From assembly GCF_012999535.1 (NCBI RefSeq), contig NZ_JABBWV010000009.1:1-64000 (forward strand): a stretch of DNA of 64,000 nucleotides, written 5' to 3'. Below are positions 45,311 to 55,284 of the stretch, piece by piece; the first letter of the stretch is position 1, and every line of letters begins with the position of its first letter. The translations under genes were made by a program, and so were the position numbers. The notes beneath the pieces were generated by a model. It had not been told where the DNA came from. It saw only the letters and a program-made list of their open reading frames with translations, and ran no database searches. This DNA is from Microbispora sp. H11081. GTDB lineage: Bacteria; Actinomycetota; Actinomycetes; Streptosporangiales; Streptosporangiaceae.

Positions 45311-45976
45311 GTGATACGCGTCATGCTGGTCGACGACCAGGAATTGGTGCGGACCGGGTTCCGGATGGTGCTCGGGGCGCAACCGGACATCGACGTCGTG
45401 GGTGAGGCGGCGGACGGCCTGGCGGCCGTCGAGGCGCTGCGCACGATCGAGGCGGACGTGGTTCTCATGGACGTCCGCATGCCGCGAATGGACGGCGTGG
45501 AGGCGGCCCGCGTCATCTGCGCGGCGCCGGACGGCCCCAAGGTGCTGATCCTGACGACGTTCGACCTCGACGAGTACGCGTTCGCCGCGATCAAGGCGGG
45601 TGCGGCGGGGTTCCTGCTGAAGGACGTGCCGCCGGACGAGCTGATCAGCGCGATCCGGTCGGTCCACACGGGTGACGCGGTGGTCGCGCCGAGCACGACC
45701 CGCCGCCTGCTCGACCGTTTCGCCGCGCTGCTGCCGGAGGGTGACCAGCGGCGGCAGGACGCCGGCGTGCTGACGGCGCGGGAGCGGGAGGTGATGGTCC
45801 ACGTGGCCCGCGGCCTGTCGAACGCCGAGATCGCGGCGCGGCTACATCTCGCGGAGGCGACCGTGAAGACCCACCTCGGTCGCATCCTGGCCAAGCTGGG
45901 GCTGCGCGACCGCGCCCAGGTGGTCGTCTACGCGTACGAGACCGGCGTGGTCTCCCCCGATCATCCGCCGGTCTGA
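45311..45976 (+). CDS. NarL/FixJ-family response regulator
   Basis: 221 residues. Receiver domain with acidic pocket (VDDQELVR), phospho-Asp in VVLMDVRMPRMDG, Thr in LTTFDLDEY and Lys in LLKDVPPDE; then the LuxR-type helix-turn-helix LTAREREVMVHVARGLSNAEIAARLHLAEATVKTHLGRILAKLGLRDR. GTG 45311, with GGAG upstream. 214 bases separate it from the kinase; this gap shows no gene. It lies 113 bases before the ABC ATPase gene, its likely target. Confidence 0.93.
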   Translation: MIRVMLVDDQELVRTGFRMVLGAQPDIDVVGEAADGLAAVEALRTIEADVVLMDVRMPRMDGVEAARVICAAPDGPKVLILTTFDLDEYAFAAIKAGAAGFLLKDVPPDELISAIRSVHTGDAVVAPSTTRRLLDRFAALLPEGDQRRQDAGVLTAREREVMVHVARGLSNAEIAARLHLAEATVKTHLGRILAKLGLRDRAQVVVYAYETGVVSPDHPPV

Positions 45977-46089
45977 GTGCGGACTACCCCCTGAGTCGCA
46001 CATGTCGCTCGGGTCCCGTCCCTGGGCCGCACGCGGAGAACGTTCGCGAGGCCGAGGAAACGCCCTGATCACGGCCATAGCGTGGCGTC

Positions 46090-46833
46090 ATGACCACAAC
46101 TACCAAGGTTCGCGCGGCGGTCGTCGCGCAGGGACTGACGAAGGTGTACGGCGAGGGCGACGCGGCGGTGCACGCGCTGCGCGGTATCGACGTGGGCTTC
46201 GCCGCGGAGGCGTTCACCGCGATCATGGGGCCGTCCGGCTCCGGTAAGTCCACCCTGATGCACTGCCTGGCCGGATTGGACACCGTGACGGACGGCCGGG
46301 TGAGCATCGGCGACGTCGAGATCACCGGTTTGAACGACAAGCGGCTCACGCTCCTGCGGCGCGAGCGCGTCGGTTTCATCTTCCAGGCGTTCAATTTGCT
46401 GCCGACGCTGACGGCCGAGCAGAACATCCGGCTCCCGCTGGAGATCGCGGGCCGGCAGGCCGACCAGGCGCTGTTCGACCGCGTGATCGAGACGGTGGGC
46501 CTCCAGGACCGGCTGAGGCACAAGCCGAGTGAGCTGTCGGGCGGCCAGCAGCAGCGTGTCGCGGTGGCGCGGGCGCTCATCAGCAAGCCTGAGGTGATCT
46601 TCGCGGACGAGCCGACCGGCAACCTCGACTCGCGCAGCGGCGCCGAGGTGCTGGCGTTCCTGCGCAGGTCGGTGCGGGAGCTCGGGCAGACGATCGTCAT
46701 GGTGACCCACGACCCGGTGGCGGCGTCGTACGCGGACCGGGTGGTCTTCCTGCGGGACGGCCTGCTGGTGACCGAGATCGATCGGCCGACGCCGCAGACC
46801 GTGCTCGACACGCTGATGGCGCTGGAGGCCTGA
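46090..46833 (+). CDS. ABC transporter ATPase, MacB/LolD type
   Basis: 247 residues. Walker A GPSGSGKST, Q-loop FIFQAFNLLPTLTAEQNI, signature LSGGQQQRVAVARALI, Walker B VIFADEPTGNLD and switch His in VMVTHDPVAASYADRV. The NLLPxLTxxxN motif is typical for MacB/LolD/FtsE-like ATPases. Pairs with the FtsX-type permease three bases downstream. No ribosome-binding site is visible before ATG 46090, and CATAGCGT lies just upstream, so the mRNA may be leaderless. Such pairs near two-component systems often give resistance to antimicrobial peptides or antibiotics. Confidence 0.93.
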   Translation: MTTTTKVRAAVVAQGLTKVYGEGDAAVHALRGIDVGFAAEAFTAIMGPSGSGKSTLMHCLAGLDTVTDGRVSIGDVEITGLNDKRLTLLRRERVGFIFQAFNLLPTLTAEQNIRLPLEIAGRQADQALFDRVIETVGLQDRLRHKPSELSGGQQQRVAVARALISKPEVIFADEPTGNLDSRSGAEVLAFLRRSVRELGQTIVMVTHDPVAASYADRVVFLRDGLLVTEIDRPTPQTVLDTLMALEA

Positions 46834-46836
46834 GCC

Positions 46837-49365
46837 GTGTTCAGGACCACCCTCACCGGGCTGCTGGCACACCGCCTGCGCCTGCTGCTCACCTCCCTGG
46901 CGATCGTGCTCGGTGTCGGCTTCATCGCCGGCACGTTCGTGCTCACCGACACCATCGACGCCGGGTTCACCCAGTCGTTCGCCGCGGACGCCGACAAGGT
47001 GGACGTGGTGGTGACGCCCAAGGACAAGGCCAAGGACGAGGCCGAGGGCGAGGCCGAGGACGACGCGGGCCTGCCGCAGAGCGCGCTCGCCGCGATCAGG
47101 ACGGTGCCGGGCGTGCGGGACGCCCAGCCCATGGTGTCCGGAGACGCGCCGCTGATCGGCAAGGACGGCAAGGTCGTCGGCGACTTCCCCACCGCCGGCG
47201 TGTCGATCCCGGTGAGCCGCATCAAGATCACGGCGGGGCGTGCTCCCTCCGCCGCCGGCGAGGCCGTTCTCGACAAGAACACCGCCAAGGCCCAGGAACT
47301 GGCACCCGGGGCGACCGTCGCCGTGCTCGACCGGGCGGGTGAACGCAACGAGTTCCGCCTCGTCGGGATCTTCGACGTGGGCGTCGACCAGGACCTCGCC
47401 TATCGGGGCGCGGTCGCGTTCACCCCCGAGACGGCGCGGCGTATCACCGGTGCCAAGGGCTTCACCGAGATCGACGTCATCTCCTCTGGCCCCTCGCCGG
47501 AGAGCCTGCGTACGGCCGTCGCGGCGGCGGTGGGCGACGACGCCAGGGTGGTGACCGGGCGGGAGCGCGCCGACGAGATCGCCAAGCGCAACCATGTGGA
47601 CACGTCCTACCTCAGGATGGGTCTGCTGCTGTTCGGCGCGGTCGCGCTGCTCGTGGCCGCGCTCGTCATCTACAACACCTTCAACATCCTGGTCGCGCAG
47701 CGGATGCGCGAGATGGCGCTGCTGCGCTGCATCGGCGCCACCAAGGGGCAGGTCTTCGGCTCGATCGTGCTGGAGTCCGCCGTGGTCGGGCTGCTGTCGT
47801 CGGTGCTCGGCCTGCTGGCGGGCGTCGGCTTCGGGGCCGCAGCGGTCGCCGCGCTGCGGGGCCTCGGGACCGACATCCCCACGGGCACGGTGACCCTGTC
47901 GCCGCAGACGATCGCCGTCGGCCTGTGCACCGGCCTCATCGTGACGATGGCCGCCGCCCTGCTCCCGGCGCGCCAGTCCACCCGGGTGCCGCCCGTCGCG
48001 GCGCTGCGTACGCAGGTCGAGGAGCACACGTTCCGCACCGGGGTCGTACGGGTGGTCGTCGCGGTCCTGCTCGCTGTGGCGGGGGCCGGGCTCACCGCTG
48101 CCGGGGTGCTGCGGGAGCCCGGCGAGACGGCGCTGCTGACGGTCATGGCGGGCGGCGTGCTCACGTTCTTCGCCGTGCTGGTGCTCGGCCCGGTGATCGT
48201 ACGGCCGCTGAGCGCGCTGGCCGGCTGGGTGCCGGCGCGGCTGTTCGGGGTGCCGGGACGGCTGGCCGTGGACAACTCCCGGCGCAACCCCAAGCGGGCG
48301 GCCACCACGACGGTGGCGCTGACCGTCGGCGTGACGCTGATGACTTTCATGTCGGTCCTGACCGCCACGGTGCGGGCCACGGTGGGCGGCGAACTCGACA
48401 AGCAGTTCCCCGCCGACTACGTCCTGTCGGCGCAGACGGGCACGATCCCCCTCTCGGTCGCGGACGCGCTGCGCGCGAGCCGCGAACTCGCCACGGTGAC
48501 CGAGTTCCGCGGCAAGGAGGCGACGGTGAACGGCCGCGAGTACGAGGTCGGCACCGTCAACCAGTCGGCCATCGGCACCGCCATCAAACCGGAGACGTCG
48601 TCCGGCACGATGGACGGCTTCGGCTCCGGCTCCGGCTCCGGCGATGTCGCGGTGGCCGACTACGTGGCCCAGGACCTCGGCATCGCGGTGGGCGACACCG
48701 TGACCGTCGCGTCGGGACGCACGAAGGTCTCGCTCAAGGTGGCGGCGGTGCTGAGGGCCGACGTGTCCCTGCTGCCGGCGTTCACCATCGCCGAGCAGGC
48801 GTTCGAACGGCACTTCGGCGCGGTGGGCGACGCGCAGATCCTGGTGAACGCCGCCGACGGCGTGGCCCCCGAGCGGGCGCGCAAGGTGGTGGACGCCGCC
48901 ACGGCGGCCTACCCGGCGGTCAAGGTCGGCAGCATGACCGAGATCCGCGGCCAGTTCGACGACGCCATCGACACCATGCTCATGGTCGTCACCGGCCTGC
49001 TCGCCCTCGCGATCGTGATCTCGTTGCTCGGCATCGCCAACACGCTGTCGCTGTCGGTCCACGAACGGACCCGCGAATCCGCGCTGCTGCGCGCCCTCGG
49101 CCTGACGCGGCCGCAGTTGCGGGGCATGCTCTCGGTCGAGGCACTGGTCCTCGGGCTGGTGGGGGCGATCGTCGGCGTCGTGCTCGGCACCGTGTACGGC
49201 TGGGCGGCGACGACGACCCTGACGCAGAACGTCTCCTTCCAGCTCCCGGCCGTGCAGATCCTGATCTTCATCGTCGCCTCGGGCCTGGCGGGGGTGCTCG
49301 CCGCGGTGCTGCCCGCTCGCCGTGCCGCCCGTGCCTCGGTCGTCGGGGCGCTGGCCGCCTCCTGA
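46837..49365 (+). CDS. ABC transporter permease with two FtsX domains
   Basis: 842 residues from GTG 46837 with GGAGGCC upstream. One N-terminal helix ([22 protein letters not shown]), an outside MacB-like domain to about 265, an FtsX core of three helices ([21 protein letters not shown]; then two more), a second long helix and outside domain, and a second FtsX core at the end ([21 protein letters not shown] to [23 protein letters not shown]). This is the usual long actinobacterial permease. Works with the ATPase at 46090; likely moves a drug, peptide or lipid by mechanotransmission across the membrane. Followed by a hairpin at 49395-49447. Confidence 0.93.
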   Translation: MFRTTLTGLLAHRLRLLLTSLAIVLGVGFIAGTFVLTDTIDAGFTQSFAADADKVDVVVTPKDKAKDEAEGEAEDDAGLPQSALAAIRTVPGVRDAQPMVSGDAPLIGKDGKVVGDFPTAGVSIPVSRIKITAGRAPSAAGEAVLDKNTAKAQELAPGATVAVLDRAGERNEFRLVGIFDVGVDQDLAYRGAVAFTPETARRITGAKGFTEIDVISSGPSPESLRTAVAAAVGDDARVVTGRERADEIAKRNHVDTSYLRMGLLLFGAVALLVAALVIYNTFNILVAQRMREMALLRCIGATKGQVFGSIVLESAVVGLLSSVLGLLAGVGFGAAAVAALRGLGTDIPTGTVTLSPQTIAVGLCTGLIVTMAAALLPARQSTRVPPVAALRTQVEEHTFRTGVVRVVVAVLLAVAGAGLTAAGVLREPGETALLTVMAGGVLTFFAVLVLGPVIVRPLSALAGWVPARLFGVPGRLAVDNSRRNPKRAATTTVALTVGVTLMTFMSVLTATVRATVGGELDKQFPADYVLSAQTGTIPLSVADALRASRELATVTEFRGKEATVNGREYEVGTVNQSAIGTAIKPETSSGTMDGFGSGSGSGDVAVADYVAQDLGIAVGDTVTVASGRTKVSLKVAAVLRADVSLLPAFTIAEQAFERHFGAVGDAQILVNAADGVAPERARKVVDAATAAYPAVKVGSMTEIRGQFDDAIDTMLMVVTGLLALAIVISLLGIANTLSLSVHERTRESALLRALGLTRPQLRGMLSVEALVLGLVGAIVGVVLGTVYGWAATTTLTQNVSFQLPAVQILIFIVASGLAGVLAAVLPARRAARASVVGALAAS

Positions 49366-49394
49366 CCACCGCTCCCCCGGTCTCGTACGGACCT

Positions 49395-49447
49395 GGGCCG
49401 CCGGCCGCCCGCGCCGCCCGCCTCGCGGGTAGCCCGGGCGGCGGCCC
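49395..49447. terminator. GC hairpin between convergent ABC permease and TetR genes
   Basis: GGGCCGCCG at 49395-49403 pairs with CGGCGGCCC at 49439-49447, with a 35-base, itself GC-rich loop. It lies between the convergent stops at 49365 and 49486. Confidence 0.5.
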
Positions 49448-49485
49448 GGAGCACACCGGAACGCCGCCGGGGGCGGCGGCGATCG

Positions 49486-50109
49486 TCACTCGGAGACCGG
49501 CTGCGAGGAGGGGGCGCCGGAGCCGGTCGCCATCCCGGGCAGGATCCGGCGAAGGTGGTGGTCGACTATCGCGGCCGCGTCGTCGACGCCGAGTTCCCCG
49601 AGCAGCACCCCGTCCGCGAGGCCACGCGCGAGACCGAGCAGCGCGTGGGCCTCCGCGCCGGCGTCGACATCCGGTGCCGCGCCGGAGGCCGCCACCAGCG
49701 CGGCGATCTCGCGATGGACGGCGTCGCCACCGGCTCGATAGAGGGCGCGGATCTCCGGGTCGGCGACGGCCATGCTCAAGAACGCGTGCCCGGCGAGCAG
49801 TGGGACCGCAGCGGTCACGCCCAGTTCGACGATCGCCAACAGCACGCGCCTCAGCGTGTCCGCCGGGCCGCGGGCGTCCCGGACGGCCTCGCGGACACGG
49901 CGCTCGATCTCCGCTCTCAGGATTTGGGCACTGGCACGCAGCAGATCGGCCTTCCCGGCGAAGTAGTGCTGCACGAGCCCCTTGGAGACGCCGGCCTCCT
50001 GGGCCACCTGCCCTATGGTCACTCCGGCCAGGCCGTCTCGCGCGCACAGCCGCAGCGCCGCCTGGACGATCTCCTCCCGCCGAGCCGCGTGATCGACCTT
50101 CTTCGGCAC
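49486..50109 (-). CDS. TetR-family transcriptional regulator
   Basis: 207 residues from GTG 50109 after GGGAGGGGG. N-terminal helix-turn-helix: REEIVQAALRLCARDGLAGVTIGQVAQEAGVSKGLVQHYFAGKADLL. The ligand domain is helical and not assignable. Divergent from the alpha/beta hydrolase gene at 50201, with a large dyad in the 91-bp gap that should be its operator; it probably represses both genes. The ligand may be a substrate of the hydrolase (inference). Confidence 0.92.
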   Translation of the reverse strand: MPKKVDHAARREEIVQAALRLCARDGLAGVTIGQVAQEAGVSKGLVQHYFAGKADLLRASAQILRAEIERRVREAVRDARGPADTLRRVLLAIVELGVTAAVPLLAGHAFLSMAVADPEIRALYRAGGDAVHREIAALVAASGAAPDVDAGAEAHALLGLARGLADGVLLGELGVDDAAAIVDHHLRRILPGMATGSGAPSSQPVSE

Positions 50110-50131
50110 GGCCCGCCCCCTCCCGTTTTTA

Positions 50132-50174
50132 CGATACGAACGTATTGTGATATCGATGCAATACGATCGTATCG
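50132..50174. promoter_or_regulatory. Large dyad operator of the TetR regulator
   Basis: Two copies of an ATACGA-type palindrome in inverted arrangement: CGATACGAACGTATTG (50132-50147) and CAATACGATCGTATCG (50159-50174), arms that match in 15 of 16 bases when inverted, with an 11-base centre TGATATCGATG. The half-sites ATACG...CGTAT are each palindromic. It is centred between the divergent starts at 50109 and 50201 and must overlap both promoters, so two TetR dimers probably bind. Confidence 0.8.
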
Positions 50175-50200
50175 CCAAGTGTGAACGGGAGGACCCGTAC

Positions 50201-51157
50201 GTGAACGACCTCGTGCGGCCCAACATCGGAGCGGAGTTCCGTCGACGGCGCCTCGGGCACTTCCGGGACGCGCCGGCCTACGCGCGTTACCGGCGGATCT
50301 ACGACCGGGCCATGGCCGGCCTCCCGCCGTACGACGGATTCCAGGACGTGCCGACCGGCTTCGGAACCGTCCGCGCCTACCGCTTCGGCGCGGACGGCGC
50401 CGATTCCGGAACACCGATACTCCTGCTGCCGGGACGCACCGCGTCCACCCCGATGTGGGCGCCGAACCTCACCGGCCTCCGCGCCCATGGCCGCGTCGTC
50501 TACGCGATCGACCTGCTCGGCGAGCCCGGCCTCTCGGTGCAGAGCAGGCCTTTCGCGAGCGCGGCCGACCACAGCGTGTGGCTCGCGGAACTCCTCACCG
50601 GGCTCGGCCTCGACCGGACGCACCTACTGGGAGTGTCGATCGGCGGATGGACCGCCTTCCGGCTCGCCCTGCACGCTCCGGAGAGGGTCGCCTCGCTGAG
50701 CCTGCTCGATCCCGCCTGCCTGTTCGGCCGGATCACCTGGAAGGCGGTCGCCGTCTCGCTGGGAACGGTGGGGCCGCTCCCCGAACCGTGGCGAAAGCGA
50801 CTGCTGCGCTGGATCTCCAGCGGAGCCGACGTCTCCGCAGACGACCCGGTCGCCGCTTTGATCTCCGCCGGGATGCGGGACTACGCCGCCTTCCTCCCTC
50901 CGCCGGCGTACCCCTCGGACGACGAGGTCGCCGCGGTCGGCGTACCGACCCTCGCGGTGATCGCCGGGCGCAGCATCATCCACGATCCGGGCAGGGCCGC
51001 GGAACGCGCCCGCCGACTGCTCGCCCAAGGCGTCGTCGAACTGTGGCCTGATGCCTCCCACGCACTCAACGGCGAGTTCCCCGGGCGGGTGGCCGCCCGG
51101 GTCCTCGACTTCGTCGACCGCCTCGACGCGGACGACACCCTCCATGGCCGTCGCTGA
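50201..51157 (+). CDS. Alpha/beta hydrolase
   Basis: 318 residues from GTG 50201, with GGGAGGACC upstream. Alpha/beta hydrolase fold: PILLLPGRTASTPMW (oxyanion), nucleophile Ser in LLGVSIGGWTAFRLA (G-x-S-x-G), Asp probably in LAVIAGRSIIHDPGRA and His in WPDASHALNGEFPGRV. Substrate unknown. Controlled with its divergent TetR partner by the dyad in between, which suggests induction by a small molecule. Confidence 0.87.
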   Translation: MNDLVRPNIGAEFRRRRLGHFRDAPAYARYRRIYDRAMAGLPPYDGFQDVPTGFGTVRAYRFGADGADSGTPILLLPGRTASTPMWAPNLTGLRAHGRVVYAIDLLGEPGLSVQSRPFASAADHSVWLAELLTGLGLDRTHLLGVSIGGWTAFRLALHAPERVASLSLLDPACLFGRITWKAVAVSLGTVGPLPEPWRKRLLRWISSGADVSADDPVAALISAGMRDYAAFLPPPAYPSDDEVAAVGVPTLAVIAGRSIIHDPGRAAERARRLLAQGVVELWPDASHALNGEFPGRVAARVLDFVDRLDADDTLHGRR

Positions 51158-51196
51158 CCGTCGTCGCCGTCGGGCCGGTGCTCTCCGCGCGAGCCG

Positions 51197-53278
51197 TCAC
51201 AGACGGCGGCCCTGGCGGTCGATCACCACCGCGAAGACCCCCGTGACGTCCTCGTACGGAGGCTCGACGGCCATGTGCCCCCGCTGGGCGTCGATCCACA
51301 GGACCTCACCCCGGCAGTTGACGGCGTTCCAGGCGTGGCTGCCTCCTCCGGCCCATCGGGTGATGAGGACGGCGGCGGCGCCATGCCCACCGAAGATCAG
51401 CCGCTGGGCGATCGCCACGTACGCCCGGCGGCCGTGGCCCACATACTCGAACCGGTGCCCGAGCCACTCCTCTGCGCGGGCGACACCACCGGTCTCCCCG
51501 GTCAGCAAGGGGCGGCCCGACCCGTCGTACTCCGGCTGCCTGCTCGCCGCCACCACGGGCTCGCCATGCCAGGTGGACATCACCGACAGCGCGCAGTCGA
51601 CGGCGTTGTTGGACCTGAACGCGTCCTCCGTCGGCCCTTCGGCGTTGATCAGGCGGATCCAGGTGCCGCGCGGGTCAGGGAAGCGCCCGCTCACCGCCTG
51701 CGCGAGACTCACCTGGCCGTCCGGATCCGCCTCGGCCAGCCCACCCGGCCTGCCGTACGGACGGGTCTCCTCCAGCCGCCGCGGGCGGGCCGGGCCGTCC
51801 AGCCAGTCGCGTTCGGCGTCGTCGCGCAGCACGGCCGACCAGAAGTCGTCGGCGTCCGCGAGCGCCTCGGGACCGTCGTCCACGACACCGCCGGGCGCCT
51901 CACGCCACTCGCTCCGGCCCGCCTCGGTCTCCGTCTCATCGGCGTACTTCGGCGCGCGGATCCTCGGCGCGAGCACGGTCTCCGTGAGCCATTCGTCCTG
52001 GCCGGACGGGGACCCGGCGGCCTGTCCCGCGACCTGTCCCTCGGCGGGCAGGGCCTCGCCCGGCTGATCGACCCGGCCCCCGGGGGTCACCGCGTCGTGT
52101 CGCCTCTCGGGCGAGCGGGACGCGGCGGGCACTACCACGTCCGGGCCGTTCTCACCGATGGCCGCGGTGGCGGCGGTGGCGGCGATCGCGTCGTCAACGG
52201 CGGCCCCGGCGGTCACCGTCTCCCGCGTCTCGTCGGCGACGACGACACTCACGTCGTCGCCGGGCTCGGCCGGGCGCGCGGCGGTGTCGTCCCCCGCCGC
52301 CTCATGCGTGCCCTGATCTGGGGCCTGCTCGTGGGCCTCTGTTGTGGCCTCCTTTGTGGCCTCCGCAGGTCCGGCGGCGCTGAGCCCCGCGTGAACCGCC
52401 TCGGTCCCATTGGCCGGGTGAGTCCCCGCATCGGCGAGGTCGCCGGTCTCCCGCAGGGGTTGCTCCCCGGGGGTTCGGGCGCTCGGACCGGAGTGCTCGG
52501 GAGCGTGCGGCCCGGACTCCTCCGGGGCGGAGACCCGAGCGGAGACGCCGGTGGAGACGTGCGAGGCCGACTCCTCCGGACCGGCCTCAGCATCCTCCTG
52601 GTCTAGTTCTCCCGAGACCGTCGGCGAACTGTCAGTCACGCCGCCCGCGATCACCCCAGCGATCACCCCAGCGATCAGCCCAGTGGTCTCCCCAGCGATC
52701 TCCTCGGCGGTTTCCCCGTGGGTTCTCCCGGAGGTTTCCCCGCAGGGCGTCTCCGCCGCGGGCTCTCCGGCCGTCTCGCCCGCCGTGTCGCCCGCCGTGT
52801 CGCCCGCTGTGTCGCACGCTGTCCCGCCCGCCGCCTCGCCAGGCTCGATGGCGCGCTCAGCGTCCCCGTCGTTCTCCGGCCCCTGAACGACCCGGTCGTC
52901 CTCGGCGTCCCCGGTGTCGTCCTCGGCACCGGCACCGGTGGGCGGCGCGGCGGGGACGGCCTCCCGCGGGTCCGGCCGCCCGCCACGACGCCCTGTCGGC
53001 ATCGCAGGGCCATGGGCCCCGCGTCCCCCGTCGCCGTTCCTCGCGGCAGGCACCACCGGCATCGCGATGGTGCCGGTCATGGCGTCGATCATAGCGTCGA
53101 CGCCCAGCGGCAGCGCCCCTATCCGCCCGTCCAGTCGGCGGTCCTCCAGTGACGGTGCGGGCGCGTCCGCCGCCTGCTCGTAATCACGCCATCGCCGGCC
53201 GTCGGCCGTGACGACCGGGTTGTACATCCCGGACGGCAACCGCCACCTCGCGTGCCGGCGCGCCCTCTCCTGGTTCAC
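51197..53278 (-). CDS. Long disordered protein with C-terminal papain-fold (Tox-PL, glutamine deamidase-like) toxin domain
   Basis: About 693 residues from GTG 53278 (AGGAGGGGG upstream; ATG 53305 possible). The first 60 residues look folded (SGMYNPVVTADGRRWRDYEQAAD). Then about 450 residues of acidic, Thr/Glu/Gly-rich disorder with short repeats (AGDTAGDTAGETAGE; AGVIAGVIAGG). The last 150 residues carry NNAVDCALSVMSTWHGEP (nucleophile Cys near 559), GGGSHAWNAVNCRGEVLWIDAQRG (His and Asp). This Cys-His-Asp order and spacing matches the papain-fold toxin domain found at the ends of polymorphic toxins. There is no signal peptide. A neighbouring immunity gene is not obvious. The domain is well supported; toxicity is inference. 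Confidence 0.75.
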   Translation of the reverse strand: MNQERARRHARWRLPSGMYNPVVTADGRRWRDYEQAADAPAPSLEDRRLDGRIGALPLGVDAMIDAMTGTIAMPVVPAARNGDGGRGAHGPAMPTGRRGGRPDPREAVPAAPPTGAGAEDDTGDAEDDRVVQGPENDGDAERAIEPGEAAGGTACDTAGDTAGDTAGETAGEPAAETPCGETSGRTHGETAEEIAGETTGLIAGVIAGVIAGGVTDSSPTVSGELDQEDAEAGPEESASHVSTGVSARVSAPEESGPHAPEHSGPSARTPGEQPLRETGDLADAGTHPANGTEAVHAGLSAAGPAEATKEATTEAHEQAPDQGTHEAAGDDTAARPAEPGDDVSVVVADETRETVTAGAAVDDAIAATAATAAIGENGPDVVVPAASRSPERRHDAVTPGGRVDQPGEALPAEGQVAGQAAGSPSGQDEWLTETVLAPRIRAPKYADETETEAGRSEWREAPGGVVDDGPEALADADDFWSAVLRDDAERDWLDGPARPRRLEETRPYGRPGGLAEADPDGQVSLAQAVSGRFPDPRGTWIRLINAEGPTEDAFRSNNAVDCALSVMSTWHGEPVVAASRQPEYDGSGRPLLTGETGGVARAEEWLGHRFEYVGHGRRAYVAIAQRLIFGGHGAAAVLITRWAGGGSHAWNAVNCRGEVLWIDAQRGHMAVEPPYEDVTGVFAVVIDRQGRRL

Positions 53279-53386
53279 GCGCTTGGCCCCCCTCCTCGCG
53301 CACATCAGGGTGCCGATGGTAGAGGTGGGTCGTCCCGGGCACGGCGGGTTTTCCCAACTCCAGACCCGGCTTCCCGCAGGGGCCGG

Positions 53387-55237
53387 TCAGCGGGCCGTGA
53401 CGGTGACGGTGTGATGGCCGGTCGCCCCGTCGGGGGCGGGCTCGGCCTCGTCCCCGGTCTGGGTGTAACCGGTCGTGTCGGTGGCCCGCACCGAGATCGT
53501 GTGCCGGCCGGGCGGGAGGTCGAGGTCGAGCGACCACTGCCGCCAGGTGTCCGGCCCGGGGACGTCCGCGAGCCTCGCCTGCCGCCACGCGCCCCCGTCC
53601 ACCCGCACCTCGACCGCGTCGACCCCGCGGTGCTGGGCCCACGCGACCCCCGCCACGGTCGTACGGCCCGCCGTCACCTCGTCTCCGTCCCTGGGCAGGT
53701 CGATCCTCGACTGGGTCTTGATCGGGCCCCGCGGCGCCCAGCCGCGCGGCGTCCAGTAGCCCTCGTCCCGGTCGAACCGGGTGACCCTGATCTCGGTGAC
53801 CCATTTCGTCGCCGACACGTACCCGTACAGGCCGGGCACGACCTGGCGGACCGGGAAACCGTGGGCCTCCGGGAGCACCTCGCCGTTCATGGCGACGGCG
53901 AGCAACGCGTCGCGGCCGTCCATGACCACGTCGACCGGCGTGCCGCAGGTCCAGCCGTCCTCCGAGACGCTGAGCAGCATATCGGCCTCACGGCGGATCC
54001 CGGCCTCGCGCAGCACGTCGGCGAGCCGGGCGCCGAGCCAGCGGGCGTTGCCGATGTACGGCCCGCCGACCTCGTTGGACACGCAGGCCAGCGTGACGTC
54101 CGCCTCCATGAGAGGCCGCCTGAGGAGGTCGGCGAAGGTCAGCTCGACCGGCCGGTCCACCAGTCCGTGGATCTTGAGCGTCCATCGGGCCGGGTCGACC
54201 GACGGCACGACGAGTGCGGTGTCCACCCGGTAGAAGTCGGCGTTCGGCGTGACGAACGGCGCGAGGCCGGAGATCCGCAGGTCCGCCCCGGACGGGATGG
54301 GCGCCGCCGGGCGTGCCGCGCGCGGCAGCATCTGCGCCACGCTCCTCCTGGCGATCTCACCGTCCTTCCTGCCCGACAGCAGCCAGCCGCCGAGACCCGC
54401 GGCGCCCGCCACGACGACTCCCGTCGCCGCTCCCGTCAGGAGTCTGCGCCGGTCGAAGGCGTACGGCCCGACGCCCGCCCCCGCGCTCGGCCGCATAACG
54501 GGCGGCATGGCAGGCGGCACCGACGGTGGCACCGGCGGAGGCACCGGCGGAGGCACCGGCGGAGGCACCGGCTGTGGCACGGCGGGGCCGGGCTCCCCCG
54601 ACCGGCTCTCCGCGCCCGCCATGCCGGAACCCGCTGACCCGGAACCCGCTGACCCAGAACCCGCCGAACCAGAGATCGGTCGCGTCGCTGGCGCGATCTC
54701 CCTGTCGGCCTCCCTGTCGGCCTCTCTGGCCGCCTCCCTGCCTGCCTCCCTGTCGGCGGCCCGGCTGGCCGCCACGTAGTCCTCCTCGCCGCTGCCCATG
54801 GCGCGGCGCGTCAGCCGCGACAGGGTCCAGGCGCCGGCCGCGGCGCCCAGCAGCGAAGGCAGGAAGTTCAGCACCCCCGCGTCCGGCCGGGCCGACGCCG
54901 CGACCGCGCCGACGAGGCCGAACAGGGCCAGGCCCAGCTCGCCGTACGCCGCCCTGCGGCGGGCGAGCAGGCCGAGACCGGCGGCGACGAGCGCGAGCAC
55001 GACGACGATGCCGCCGAGCAGGACCGGCTTGTCGTTGGAGCCGAAGGTGCGGATCGCCCAGTCCTTTAGGCCGGCGGGCGAGGCGTCGACCACCGCGCCT
55101 CCGACGGCGACGACCGGCGCCGCACCGGGGTCGATCAGACCGGCGACGATCTGGGCCGTTCCGAGCGCCACCGCGGCGGCGACGAGGCCGGTCAGCGCGG
55201 CCGCCCAGGCGGGCATGCGAGTGCTTGCAGCGTTCAC
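53387..55237 (-). CDS. Membrane-bound sulfite-oxidase-like molybdopterin protein
   Basis: 616 residues. Four or so N-terminal helices within residues 8-140 (WAAALTGLVAAAVALGTAQIVAGLI, VLLGGIVVVLALVAAGLGLLA), a cytoplasmic low-complexity part (DREADREIA, SAGSGSAGSG, PPPVPPPVPP repeats), another helix (LLTGAATGVVVAGAAGLGGWLL), then the outside sulfite oxidase fold: molybdenum-ligand Cys in TLACVSNEVGGPYIGNARWLGARL (near 384) and the dimerisation domain with VAWAQHRGVDAVEVRVDGGAW. Typical of actinomycete SuoX-like proteins of unknown substrate; transfer of electrons to a membrane partner is presumed. Confidence 0.88.
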   Translation of the reverse strand: MNAASTRMPAWAAALTGLVAAAVALGTAQIVAGLIDPGAAPVVAVGGAVVDASPAGLKDWAIRTFGSNDKPVLLGGIVVVLALVAAGLGLLARRRAAYGELGLALFGLVGAVAASARPDAGVLNFLPSLLGAAAGAWTLSRLTRRAMGSGEEDYVAASRAADREAGREAAREADREADREIAPATRPISGSAGSGSAGSGSAGSGMAGAESRSGEPGPAVPQPVPPPVPPPVPPPVPPSVPPAMPPVMRPSAGAGVGPYAFDRRRLLTGAATGVVVAGAAGLGGWLLSGRKDGEIARRSVAQMLPRAARPAAPIPSGADLRISGLAPFVTPNADFYRVDTALVVPSVDPARWTLKIHGLVDRPVELTFADLLRRPLMEADVTLACVSNEVGGPYIGNARWLGARLADVLREAGIRREADMLLSVSEDGWTCGTPVDVVMDGRDALLAVAMNGEVLPEAHGFPVRQVVPGLYGYVSATKWVTEIRVTRFDRDEGYWTPRGWAPRGPIKTQSRIDLPRDGDEVTAGRTTVAGVAWAQHRGVDAVEVRVDGGAWRQARLADVPGPDTWRQWSLDLDLPPGRHTISVRATDTTGYTQTGDEAEPAPDGATGHHTVTVTAR

Positions 55238-55284
55238 CTTCCGAACGCTACGCCCGTGTGCCCGCCGGGGGTCTTACGGCGGGA

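Noticed and set aside
46069-49062. 997-codon open frame on the - strand
   Set aside because: Antisense to the well-supported ABC ATPase and permease genes; composition (Arg, His, Gln, Gly-rich) is that of a shadow frame.
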